Source of the DNA: a candidate division TA06 bacterium B3_TA06
GTDB taxonomy: Bacteria > Hydrothermota > Tepidihabitantia > B3-TA06
DNA length: 64,000 nt
NCBI GenBank assembly: GCA_005223075.1
Contig: NJBO01000008.1
Location: 1 to 64,000, forward strand
Direction of reading: 5' to 3'
Positions 53,822-61,371 of this stretch are shown here, one piece after another. A program made the translations under genes and the position numbers. Numbering within the stretch: the first letter of the stretch is position 1; each line of letters starts with the position of its first letter. Under the pieces are notes generated by a model, which did not search any database, was not told the origin of the DNA, and worked only from the letters and a program-made list of their open reading frames with translations.

Positions 53822-55732
53822 TCACTTCTCGTATCTTCCGCCCAGGTGCTTGGCCAAAAACTTCTCAGCTGCTGCATAGAACTCGAGTCGGTTATCTTCC
53901 TTCATGAAGCCGTGTCCCTCATCCTCGAACAGCATGTATTCGTAGTCAATCCCTTTTTCTTCCATGGCGGCCACTATCTGATTGGACTCCGACTGCTTGA
54001 CTCGCGGGTCGTTGGCTCCCTGGGCAATCAGCATGGGGATGCGGATGCTGTCCACCCGCGACAGGGGGGAACGTTCCCACAAAAGGGCAGAGTCCTTGAC
54101 AGGATGTCCGATCCTGCGGTACATCAACTCCTGGTACAGCTTCCAGTAGGGTGGTGCGGCTTCAAGATCGGTTATCAGATTGGAAGGCCCGAACATGTCC
54201 ACCGCGCAGGCAAAAAGATCAGGGGTGAAGGTCGCCCCTACCAGGGCGGCGTATCCGCCGTACGAGCCGCCGTATATGGCGATCCGCTCAGGATCTGCAT
54301 AACCTTTATCAATAGCCCAGTTGACGGCATCAACCAGATCGTAATGCATCTTGCGACCCCACTCCTTGTTTCCGGCATTAAGGAATTCTTTGCCGTAACC
54401 ATTCGATCCCCGATAGTTTACTTGCAGGCAGATGTAGCCCCTATTGGCCAGCCACTGTGCCCCTGGGGCGTATCCCCAGTAATCACGCACCCATGGTCCG
54501 CCGTGAACTTTGAGAACCATAGGTAGGTTTTTACGCTCCAGACCTGGTGGAAAGGTTATATATCCATGGATGGTCAGGGAATCACGGGCGGTAAATGTAA
54601 TGGGTTCCATTTTTGCCAGGGTATATTCAGCAAGTTCAGGCCGGTTGGAAAACAGGAACCTGGCCTCCTTGGTTTCCCGGTCGTAAAGGTAGTAGGGGAT
54701 GGGGCCGTCGTCCTTGTTGAATGAGATAAGCCATTTATTATAATCCTGGGTCCAGTCGGCTAACCCGGCCTCACCGTCCTCGAGTTGGTTGATTATCTCG
54801 AAATCCGCTTTCACCTCCTCGTCGAAGAACACCCGTTCCCGCTTGTCCTTTAAAAAAGAGACTCCTAGCACCTCGCCTGTTTCAGGGTGAAACATCGCTG
54901 GACCTACATCATACTGGGGATCCTCGGCGATCACCTCGATCTCACCGGTATTGATACCGAGTTTAACCAAGCGGGTGGCGTTGGCGTTACGTGAGTCCTC
55001 CAGGTAGATATGATTTCCGTCCGGTGTGAACGACAATGGATAGCTTGACCAGGTATCCTCAAATTCCCAGGATAAAACCGTACGCCAATCCGACTTCTCG
55101 TCGTCCCTGACAAGAAGATCGTACTCACCTTCCTGATTTACGGCAAGAGCACCGCGCAGTTTGAAATCCCAGTCGGCAACCCACATCAGGATGTTGCCCG
55201 GATTCTCGGCGACCGGCTTGATCTTGCCGTTCCTCAAATCAAGAAGGTAGACATCGAATATCTGGGGGTTACGCTTGTTCATAGAGATGAACCACTTCTT
55301 GGGATGCTTATCGTCGAAAGCTACTACATTTACCCTTACGTTCTCGAACGGTGTATAGTCGGTGACCTTTCCCGATTTCAGGTTCACTCCGTAAAGGTGG
55401 TAATTCTCGTTGCCTTCCTGATCCTGGAGGTAAAGGATTCGCTTGGAATCCGCTGTCCATTCGTAGAAGATTATTCCTCTGGTGGTATCGAAGGTTACCT
55501 GTCTGTCTTTTTCTTCTCCGATGGCCTTAACCCATACGTTCATAATACCTTCATTTGAAGCGACGTAAGATAGTTTTTTCCCGTCAGGGGAAATCTCGAC
55601 CATAGCCCTTTCCGGATTGCCGAACAGTATGTCTCTTGGGATGAGCTCGGGCAGCTCGGCGTAGCCAGGTATTGCGCCCGCTGTCAATGCCAAAACCAGC
55701 AGGGAAAGAACTGAAACGCGCAAGGATTTCAT
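53822..55732 (-). CDS. Exported S9-family (prolyl oligopeptidase-like) peptidase
   Basis: 636 residues from the ATG at 55732, which follows AAAGGAGGAAAC and opens a signal peptide (LRVSVLSLLVLALTAGAIPG); the open frame continues upstream but without coding character. The N-terminal propeller is followed by an alpha/beta hydrolase with Ser in IYGGSYGGYAAL, Asp in IAQGANDPRV and His in FEDEGHGF. Probably cleaves peptides outside the cytoplasm. Confidence 0.92.
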   Translation of the reverse strand: MKSLRVSVLSLLVLALTAGAIPGYAELPELIPRDILFGNPERAMVEISPDGKKLSYVASNEGIMNVWVKAIGEEKDRQVTFDTTRGIIFYEWTADSKRILYLQDQEGNENYHLYGVNLKSGKVTDYTPFENVRVNVVAFDDKHPKKWFISMNKRNPQIFDVYLLDLRNGKIKPVAENPGNILMWVADWDFKLRGALAVNQEGEYDLLVRDDEKSDWRTVLSWEFEDTWSSYPLSFTPDGNHIYLEDSRNANATRLVKLGINTGEIEVIAEDPQYDVGPAMFHPETGEVLGVSFLKDKRERVFFDEEVKADFEIINQLEDGEAGLADWTQDYNKWLISFNKDDGPIPYYLYDRETKEARFLFSNRPELAEYTLAKMEPITFTARDSLTIHGYITFPPGLERKNLPMVLKVHGGPWVRDYWGYAPGAQWLANRGYICLQVNYRGSNGYGKEFLNAGNKEWGRKMHYDLVDAVNWAIDKGYADPERIAIYGGSYGGYAALVGATFTPDLFACAVDMFGPSNLITDLEAAPPYWKLYQELMYRRIGHPVKDSALLWERSPLSRVDSIRIPMLIAQGANDPRVKQSESNQIVAAMEEKGIDYEYMLFEDEGHGFMKEDNRLEFYAAAEKFLAKHLGGRYEK

Positions 55733-55748
55733 GTTTCCTCCTTTGTTA

Positions 55749-55776
55749 ATAGTAAGAGTAACAGAAGCTTTGTCAA
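55749..55776 (-). promoter_or_regulatory. Promoter of the S9 peptidase gene
   Basis: Minus-strand TTGACA (55776-55771), 16 nt, TACTAT (55754-55749). Confidence 0.7.
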
Positions 55777-55801
55777 CAAGAGGCAGTTGTTCTCTTAAAT
55801 C

Positions 55802-55829
55802 TTGACAACACCGCAGGCCAAGGTATAAT
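55802..55829 (+). promoter_or_regulatory. Promoter of rnfEAB (leaderless)
   Basis: TTGACA (55802-55807), 16 nt, TATAAT (55824-55829), 7 nt before the rnfE ATG; divergent from the peptidase promoter. Confidence 0.8.
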
Positions 55830-55836
55830 CCGCGCA

Positions 55837-56514
55837 ATGAGCTCTGACTCCGGAAATCTTGACCTCACCCAAAAAGAAATCAAGGAGCCGCTGTTGTCAC
55901 CCAAGCCCAAGGGTGAGTCCAACTGGCAGATATTCTCCAAAGGCATAATCCTTGAGAACCCGGTTTTGATCCTCATGCTGGGATTGTGTCCGGTGCTTGC
56001 CACCTCGACTACCGCGCGCGATGCCGCCGGAATGTCCGCCGCGGTGCTCTTTGTACTCCTTATGTCGAACATCGTGGTTTCGGCGCTTCGAAAAATCATC
56101 CCCAACGAGATCCGCATTCCGGTATTTATCGTAATTATCGCTACCTTCGTTACCATTGCCGACTACGTCTTGCAGGCTTACACCCCTGACCTTTACAGTG
56201 TGCTGGGTATTTTCGTTCCCCTCATCGTGGTTAACTGTATCATCCTCGGCCGGGCCGAGGGGTTCGCCTACCATAACGGTGTGGGGAGATCTATTCTGGA
56301 CGGCCTGGGCAAGGCTATAGGCTTTGCCTTAGCGATTATCCTCATGGGTTCTATCCGCGAGATTATCGGTAAGGGTACCTGGTTCGGTATGTCTGTCTCA
56401 CCCTCCTGGTTTCGCTCCAACGCGGTGCTCTTCTTCGGGTTACCTCCCGGTGCATTCCTGGTGATCGGGCTTCTTAAGGCCTGTATAAACAAGATATTCA
56501 AGAGAGAGGGGTAG
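55837..56514 (+). CDS. rnfE: Rnf electron transport complex subunit E
   Basis: 225 residues, about six membrane segments. It carries the RnfD/E family signature region (IILENPVLILMLGLCPVLAT, LGIFVPLIVVNCIILGRAE, SIREIIGKGTWFG). A 30-residue hydrophilic N-terminus precedes it. Part of the membrane ferredoxin:NAD oxidoreductase that pumps Na or H. The first gene here; rnfC, rnfD and rnfG are not upstream. Confidence 0.94.
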   Translation: MSSDSGNLDLTQKEIKEPLLSPKPKGESNWQIFSKGIILENPVLILMLGLCPVLATSTTARDAAGMSAAVLFVLLMSNIVVSALRKIIPNEIRIPVFIVIIATFVTIADYVLQAYTPDLYSVLGIFVPLIVVNCIILGRAEGFAYHNGVGRSILDGLGKAIGFALAIILMGSIREIIGKGTWFGMSVSPSWFRSNAVLFFGLPPGAFLVIGLLKACINKIFKREG

Positions 56515-56515
56515 G

Positions 56516-57136
56516 ATGAATACTCCACTTCTTGCTATCCTATTCGGCGCGATATTCGTGAACAACATCGTGCTCATGCGTTTCCTGGGGCTTTGTCCAT
56601 TCTTCGGGGTTTCAACGCGCCTCTCCACCGCCATCGGGATGAGCAGCGCGGTGCTTTTTGTTATGACCTTTGCGACGTGGATCACCTGGGGCGTTTACCA
56701 TCTGGTGCTTGTCCCGGGTTCGGTGATCCTGGGCGGCATACTCCCCCAAGGTCTTGTCTTCCTGCGCACGGTGAGCTTCATCCTTGTGATCGCGTCGCTC
56801 GTTCAGCTGGTTGAGATGTTTCTCAAAAAATTCGTTCCGGTGCTCTATTCGGCTCTGGGAATATATCTTCCTTTAATCACTACCAACTGCGCGATCCTGG
56901 GAGTTGCTTTCCTTGTTATCGACAACAAATTCGGCTTCCTTCAGGGTACGATCTTTGCCATCGGCACGGCCCTTGGGTTTGGTCTGGTCATGGTTCTGTT
57001 TGCAGCCATCCGTGAACGTCTGGAGCTGGCGCCCATCTCAAAGTCATTCCGAGGCTATCCTATAGCGTTCATTGCCGCTGCACTTGTTTCAATCGCCTTC
57101 TTCGGCTTTGTCAACATGTTCGGGATCTCGCCTTGA
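56516..57136 (+). CDS. rnfA: Rnf electron transport complex subunit A
   Basis: 206 residues, six membrane segments. Family motifs NNIVLMRFLGLCPFFGVS and LGIYLPLITTNCAILGVAF, with the paired Cys that hold an intramembrane iron-sulfur site with RnfE. It begins 1 nt after rnfE; the TGA overlaps the rnfB ATG. Confidence 0.95.
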   Translation: MNTPLLAILFGAIFVNNIVLMRFLGLCPFFGVSTRLSTAIGMSSAVLFVMTFATWITWGVYHLVLVPGSVILGGILPQGLVFLRTVSFILVIASLVQLVEMFLKKFVPVLYSALGIYLPLITTNCAILGVAFLVIDNKFGFLQGTIFAIGTALGFGLVMVLFAAIRERLELAPISKSFRGYPIAFIAAALVSIAFFGFVNMFGISP

Positions 57137-58143
57137 TGGGTACGATAGTTCTTGTTGCCCTGGCTTCTCTGGGAGGATTGGGATTAATCCTGGTGGCGAT
57201 ACTTGTTTTTGCCCACCGTAAGCTTGGGGTTAAGCCGAATCCTTTGGAGGAAAGCATCCGTGCGATTCTTCCCGCTGCCAACTGCGGTGCATGCGGTTAT
57301 CCGGGCTGCGAGGCGTTTGCCGCTGCCATTGCCAAGGGAGATGCCCCGGCTGATGCCTGTCCTGTGGGCGGACCATCCCTTGCAGAACAGATCGGTGAGA
57401 TAATGGGCGTGGAGGTGGTGGGTGGCGAGCACAAGGTGGCGTTTCTCTTATGTCAGTGCGGAAATGACATCGTGGCAGAGTCAGCCGACTACCAGGGCAT
57501 CCGCACCTGCCGTGCAGCTAACCTGATCACCGGCGGAACCAAGGCCTGCCAATACGGGTGTCTGGGATACGGCGACTGTGAGGAAGTCTGTCCCTTTGAC
57601 GCCATCCACATGGGATCTAACGGCTTGCCTATAGTTGACCGCTCCAAATGCACGGGCTGCGGCATCTGCGTGCAGGTTTGTCCGAAGGACGTGCTGAGGC
57701 TCATACCGATCTCAAAAGAGGTCTACCTTGCTTGTAACTCGTTTGAGCGGGGCAAGGCGGTGCGCGACGTGTGTAAAAAAGGCTGCCACGCCTGCTCGAT
57801 CTGCGTGAAGATGTGCCCCTATGACGCGCTCCAGATGGTTGATAACCTGCCGAAGATGGATCTTGATAAGTGCACCGACTGCGGCATCTGTTATGCCAAG
57901 TGCCCGGTAAAGAGCTGCTTCGTGGACTTTGCCGCCCCGCGTCCCAAGGCAGAGATAGAGATTTCGAGATGCGAGGGTAATCACAAGTGCTTTGAAGCCT
58001 GCAAGTTCAAGGCGATCGAGGGCGAGGAAGGCGAGATTCACACGATTATTGAAGAGAAGTGCGTGGGCTGCGGCGAGTGCGTAAAGGCCTGTCCTACCGG
58101 TGCTTGCACACAGCTGGCAAAGGTAAAAGCCCCGGTTGCATAA
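57136..58143 (+). CDS. rnfB: Rnf electron transport complex subunit B, ferredoxin-rich form
   Basis: 335 residues. N-terminal membrane anchor (ALASLGGLGLILVAILVF), the Fe-S domain NCGACGYPGCEAFAAA, and then at least five 4Fe-4S motifs (for example CTGCGICVQVC, CHACSICVKMC, CTDCGICYAKC, CVGCGECVKAC). It accepts electrons from reduced ferredoxin. Longer than the short proteobacterial form. ATG at 57136 preferred over the TTG one codon earlier. Confidence 0.95.
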   Translation: MGTIVLVALASLGGLGLILVAILVFAHRKLGVKPNPLEESIRAILPAANCGACGYPGCEAFAAAIAKGDAPADACPVGGPSLAEQIGEIMGVEVVGGEHKVAFLLCQCGNDIVAESADYQGIRTCRAANLITGGTKACQYGCLGYGDCEEVCPFDAIHMGSNGLPIVDRSKCTGCGICVQVCPKDVLRLIPISKEVYLACNSFERGKAVRDVCKKGCHACSICVKMCPYDALQMVDNLPKMDLDKCTDCGICYAKCPVKSCFVDFAAPRPKAEIEISRCEGNHKCFEACKFKAIEGEEGEIHTIIEEKCVGCGECVKACPTGACTQLAKVKAPVA

Positions 58144-58202
58144 TACAATCACCCCTTAAAAGAGCGCTTGAACCCTGTCTGCTGAGGCAATTTCGTGGGC
58201 TG

Positions 58203-58330
58203 AAAAAGCTGGTCAAAAGTTGGACAAAAGCTCCCCAAAAGATGGACAAAAGCTGGACACGCTCTTGAAGATTATCTTGGAAAAAAGCTGGTCAAAAGAT
58301 AGACTAAAGTTGGCCAAAAATTGGACAAAA
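58203..58330. repeat. 11-bp phased A-tract array, copy 2
   Basis: A-tracts start at about 58204, 58215, 58226, 58237 and 58248, then at 58283, 58294, 58305, 58316 and 58327, all 11 bp apart within each group. Units follow GNTGGNCAAAA. Confidence 0.8.
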
Positions 58331-58376
58331 TTCGGGGTCCCCGGACGGATGCGAAGCAGACGTCTGGGGTGAAAAA
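58331..58376. repeat. GGGGTCCCC hairpin (family 1)
   Basis: TTCGGGGTCCCC, imperfect stem, CTGGGGTGAAAAA; closest to 19637-19682 (both contain AGCAGACGTCTGGGGT). Confidence 0.7.
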
Positions 58377-58630
58377 GTTGGACAGGAACGCGACTGAGTC
58401 GCAATATCAAATTGCAAAATGCAAATTTTAAAATGCAAAATGTAAAAGAGTTAGCTCAGACTTGCAGCAGAGAGCTGAGCGAATGTCTGGGGTGAAGAGT
58501 TGGGTTAATAGGTGACGAATCTATCCGGCCGCTCTTGGCTGGATACCGATGAACAGACAGGAGGCGCAGGGACCGACGTATGCAGCCAAGGCTGCAAGCT
58601 ACGCTTCAGGTAGGCCCGGTTTCATTATAT

Positions 58631-58731
58631 GTCATTGCGAGCCTCAAAGAGGCGAAGCAATCCCAAAAATATCTTATCGAATATAGGGAAGAGGTATGAG
58701 ATTGCTTCGTCGCTTCGCTCCTCGCAATGAC
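58631..58731. repeat. GTCATTGCGAG palindromic element, copy 1
   Basis: Ends GTCATTGCGAG and CTCGCAATGAC, with inner arms GAAGCAATC and GATTGCTTCG. Further copies at 60010-60130, 60763-60899 and 60954-61098; half a copy ends at 27485. Confidence 0.85.
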
Positions 58732-58956
58732 AAGGCCGGATAATCACCAATAGAGTGTAGCGCGGATTCTGTAGTCCGCGGGATGGTTCCAACAGTATGG
58801 AGTGCAATGACCGTGTCATTGCAGCAACAACCCTCACCTTTAATTCTTCTCGCAGACGTAGGGGCCGGGCATTAAACCGGCCCGAATAATTCACCGTGCG
58901 GGCCGACCTAAAGGTCGGCCCCTACGACTCCTCGCAATGACGATAGGGGACGGCAT

Positions 58957-59004
58957 GTAGTGCGAACCTTCAGGTTCGCAAGCGAGGCTGAAGCCTCGCG
59001 CTAC
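58957..59004. repeat. GTAG...CTAC double hairpin overlapping a stop codon
   Basis: GTAGTGCGAACCTTCAGGTT then CGCAAGCGAGGCTGAAGCCT and CGCGCTAC. The last CTA (59001-59003) is the stop codon (TAG on the minus strand) of the TIR/NDT-like gene. Confidence 0.8.
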
Positions 59005-59843
59005 TCTTCTTCAAATACAAGCTCTTCAAGGTAAGGTTGCGCGAGTGGATCTATGCCCCAATAAATCTTGTCAGATTGCCCTGGCCCTATTTCCGTAGCT
59101 ACCCGCACAATTATTCGTTCATCTTCTAGAACTTCCCTATAAATATTATAAAAGTCGACCTGAGTAAAATCTATCGGTTGAGCTAAGTTTGTTCTATAGC
59201 TATAGAACCACGACCACAATTTGCCTGTGTGTTTCCACTTTTTCGCTAATAGTAGAAATCTTAAAAGCGTTTTTTGATTGGGGCTTAGTCTTTCATAAAT
59301 GGAGCGCCAGTATTTCCTTTGTTCTCTTTCAGAGGCTGTATCAACTATGACATTCTCAATGAAAGGAGGCACTTCCTTTTCCAGTTTCTTCATGAGTTCA
59401 CTCCTATTTCCATGTTCGATAACGAGCTGATCGGAAAGATCAAATGCTATGTCTTTTAAGGTCTTCTTCTGTGCCTTGAGAATATTCCTACTGGCCATGT
59501 ATAGATTCCGTTTTCCCATACCCATCATCATTCCAGCTTCGAGATATACATTTAGGTTTTCTGGAGTTAATATCACTAATCCGAAATCCGAAGCTTGTGC
59601 AAGACGACATATTTTACAGATTTTGATTCCTAATCCAACTTCTTCGCGAGCGTCAAATACGTGGTAGGTTGGTGATTGGAAGAATCTTTTTATTGTATCT
59701 ACAAGGTAATCATCTTGCTCAGAAAATTGGTACATCAGAAAGGCCGTGTATTTCTCTGCTCTTTCAAGTTGCTCTTTCTCAGTTTCAAGTAGATTACAAC
59801 GACGAGGGTAGTTTTTCGGACACCTCAGATTGAATGTTGCCAT
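59001..59843 (-). CDS. TIR/NDT-like nucleotide-binding-fold protein with C-terminal helical domain
   Basis: 280 residues, AT-rich. Residues 30-150 resemble the TIR-like or nucleoside-deoxyribosyltransferase-like fold: FDAREEVGLGIKICKICRLA, SDFGLVILTPENLNVYLEAG with Glu102 and MMGMGKRNLYM, the pattern seen in predicted nucleotide-processing effectors. The C-terminal 110 residues (LSPNQKTLLRFLLLAKKWKH) may be a winged helix. No enzyme activity can be assigned. Promoter sequence shared with the HEPN gene at 62179. A defence role is inference. Confidence 0.65.
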   Translation of the reverse strand: MATFNLRCPKNYPRRCNLLETEKEQLERAEKYTAFLMYQFSEQDDYLVDTIKRFFQSPTYHVFDAREEVGLGIKICKICRLAQASDFGLVILTPENLNVYLEAGMMMGMGKRNLYMASRNILKAQKKTLKDIAFDLSDQLVIEHGNRSELMKKLEKEVPPFIENVIVDTASEREQRKYWRSIYERLSPNQKTLLRFLLLAKKWKHTGKLWSWFYSYRTNLAQPIDFTQVDFYNIYREVLEDERIIVRVATEIGPGQSDKIYWGIDPLAQPYLEELVFEEE

Positions 59844-59864
59844 CTCAAACTCCTCTTTTCCTCA

Positions 59865-59892
59865 AGCATACCAACACCGCTTGCTTTGTCAA
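59865..59892 (-). promoter_or_regulatory. Promoter of the TIR/NDT-like gene
   Basis: Minus-strand TTGACA (59892-59887), 16 nt, TATGCT (59870-59865), with GTTGGTATGCTTG also present at the HEPN promoter. Confidence 0.75.
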
Positions 59893-59912
59893 GTGCTTTT
59901 ATTCTTCGCTTG

Positions 59913-60130
59913 TGGAGTGCAATGACCGTGTCATTGCAGCAACAACCCTCACCTTTAATTCTTCTTGCAGGCGTAGGGGCCGACCTTTAGGTCGGCCCGT
60001 TTCATTGTTGTCATTGCGAGGAACGTTCGGCTCCGAAGGAGACGCGTGACGAAGCAATCTCGTTGCACTAACCTAGTATTCATAGAAAAGAGCTATGAGA
60101 TTGCTTCGCCTCTTTGAGGCTCGCAATGAC
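59913..60130. repeat. Repeat cluster upstream of hicAB
   Basis: 59913-59999 nearly duplicates 58798-58884 (both contain GTGCAATGACCGTGTCATTG and end in a GGGGCCG hairpin). 60010-60130 is a full GTCATTGCGAG element. From 60131 to 60233 nothing else is recognised. Confidence 0.8.
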
Positions 60131-60233
60131 GAAAGGAGAGACCTCGTAGGGCCGTTAATGTGGCGCTGACTCTCCAGTCTGCGCGATTATTTTACAGAAC
60201 AGTCTATTCTACATTCCGTCAGCGCGGAAACCC

Positions 60234-60261
60234 TTGACATGCGTTATCCCCCATGTATAGT
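60234..60261 (+). promoter_or_regulatory. Promoter of hicAB (leaderless)
   Basis: TTGACA (60234-60239), 16 nt, TATAGT (60256-60261), 6 nt before the TTG start at 60268. It fixes the start, because the ATG at 60253 is upstream of the expected transcript. Confidence 0.75.
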
Positions 60262-60267
60262 TCTCTA

Positions 60268-60468
60268 TTGAAGGTTCATGAGGTTATAAAGATGATAGAG
60301 GCCGACGGCTGGTATCTGGTTGCAACGAAAGGCAGCCATCGACAGTATAAACATCCTACCAAGCGTGGACGGGTGACCATTGCGGGTCATCCCAATCATG
60401 ATCTAGCCGCAGGTACTCTAGATAGTGTCCTCAAGCAGGCACAGTTAAAGAAAAAGGAAAGGAGGTAG
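60268..60468 (+). CDS. hicA: HicA-family mRNA interferase toxin
   Basis: 66 residues from the TTG at 60268. The sequence KVHEVIKMIEADGWYLVATK, GSHRQYKHPTKRGRVTI and LAAGTLDSVLKQAQL matches HicA, with the catalytic His in GSH. Toxins of this family cut mRNA and are held inactive by HicB, encoded 2 nt downstream. The longer ORF from 60253 would begin before the -10 ends. Confidence 0.93.
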   Translation: MKVHEVIKMIEADGWYLVATKGSHRQYKHPTKRGRVTIAGHPNHDLAAGTLDSVLKQAQLKKKERR

Positions 60469-60470
60469 GC

Positions 60471-60683
60471 ATGCACCGTTTCCTTATTGTTATCGAAAAG
60501 GCTGAGGGTAACTACTCGGCGTATTCGCCTGACTTGCCAGGTTGTGTGGCAACCGGCCAGACTCGTGAGGAGCTTGAGCATAACATGTATGAGGCAATAG
60601 AGCTTCACATCCAGGGGCTTCAAGAGGATAATCTGCCGGTTCCCGAACCCCACGCAGTTGCAGAGTACATTGTAATCAAGTAA
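60471..60683 (+). CDS. hicB: HicB-family antitoxin
   Basis: 70 residues. The partially degraded RNase H-like fold of HicB is clear (VIEKAEGNYSAYSPDLPGCV, ATGQTREELEHNMYEAIELH). Short form without a C-terminal DNA-binding domain, so autoregulation is uncertain. SD AGGAGG. Followed by a terminator. Confidence 0.93.
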   Translation: MHRFLIVIEKAEGNYSAYSPDLPGCVATGQTREELEHNMYEAIELHIQGLQEDNLPVPEPHAVAEYIVIK

Positions 60684-60703
60684 GTAACTCCCGAAAGAAA
60701 TTG

Positions 60704-60732
60704 AAGCCGCCGCAAGGCGGCTTTTACCTTTT
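60704..60732 (+). terminator. Terminator of hicAB
   Basis: AAGCCGCC (60704-60711), GCAA loop, GGCGGCTT (60716-60723), then TT and a further T-run. Confidence 0.85.
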
Positions 60733-60762
60733 TTCGTCGCAAGGGCGGTGTTTCTTTTCTCC

Positions 60763-61210
60763 GTCATTGCGAGCAAGCCCACGGCTTGCGAAGCAATCTC
60801 TAAACATTTAGATAACCCCCAAGCCTTTTTGCATCCTGGAATGGGATTATTCGCTACGCTCACCCTTCGGAGCTTCGTTGCTTCGTTCCTCGCAACGACA
60901 AAGGGGGAATCAACGTAGGGGCCGACCTTCAGGTCGGCCAGTTTTCATTACCCGTCATTGCGAGGAACGTTCGGCTCCGAAGGAGACGCGTGACGAAGCT
61001 CCGAAGGGCGACGGTAACGGAGCAATCTCATTGCACTAACCTAGTATTCATAGAAAAGAGCTATGAGATTGCTTCGCCTCTTCGAGGCTCGCAATGACGA
61101 TGGGGGAGACGTTGAATAAAACATGTAGTGCGAGGTTCAGTGTGCCCCTTGAGCGCTTTAGGCGCTCATTGGGTATTAGACTCGCTAGCGAACCTAAAGG
61201 TTCGCGCTAC
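60763..61210. repeat. Repeat cluster between hicB and the HEPN gene
   Basis: Two GTCATTGCGAG elements (60763-60899, 60954-61098), a GGGGCCGACC/GGTCGGCC hairpin near 60917-60940, and a GTAG...CTAC repeat (61125-61210) into whose first half a TACCC element (61143-61175) is inserted. 60954-61098 is nearly identical to 60010-60130 apart from an extra 24-nt piece near 61006. Confidence 0.85.
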
Positions 61211-61211
61211 C

Positions 61212-61371
61212 TTACGGGTTATACTCTCCCAAATCCAGCTTTCTAAGGAATTCGTTACGATATGCAACAGGTTTTAGAGCTAGGGCATTTCGAGTAACTT
61301 CGCTTTCTATGAATTGTTGAAGAACGCGGAAAACATACGTGCGTGTCAATTTGAATGTAGGGTTTGGATTT
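61212..61371 (-). other. 3' continuation of the HEPN gene in another frame
   Basis: In the neighbouring minus-strand frame the sequence runs from the A6 run at 61369-61374 to a TAA at 61212-61214 and reads NPNPTFKLTRTYVFRVLQQF, IESEVTRNALALKPVAYRNE, FLRKLDLGEYNP, a natural C-terminus of about 50 residues. One extra A in the run would join it to the upstream ORF. Confidence 0.7.

Larger units (their letters stand above)
58144..59000. repeat. Non-coding repeat block downstream of rnfB
   Basis: No credible gene in about 850 nt. Contents in order: phased A-tracts (58203-58330), family 1 hairpin (58331-58376), GCGACTGAGTCGC palindrome near 58390 and an AT-rich CAAAATGCAAATT run, as in 19520-19600; a GTCATTGCGAG element (58631-58731); an 87-nt unit (58798-58884) repeated at 59913-59999; GGGCCGACC hairpins; and the start of a GTAG...CTAC repeat. 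Confidence 0.75.

Noticed and set aside
53765-54526. 253-residue plus-strand ORF inside the S9 peptidase gene
   Set aside because: Overlaps the catalytic domain of the peptidase on the other strand; no own ribosome site.
58625-58894. 89-residue minus-strand ORF with a CHCEERSDEAIS segment
   Set aside because: This is the usual translation of GTCATTGCGAG repeats, not a gene.
60253-60267. ATG at 60253 as hicA start
   Set aside because: It lies upstream of the -10 box, and HicA proteins begin at the position of the TTG at 60268.
60396-60863. 155-residue minus-strand ORF over hicAB
   Set aside because: Antisense to hicA/hicB and running into a repeat.
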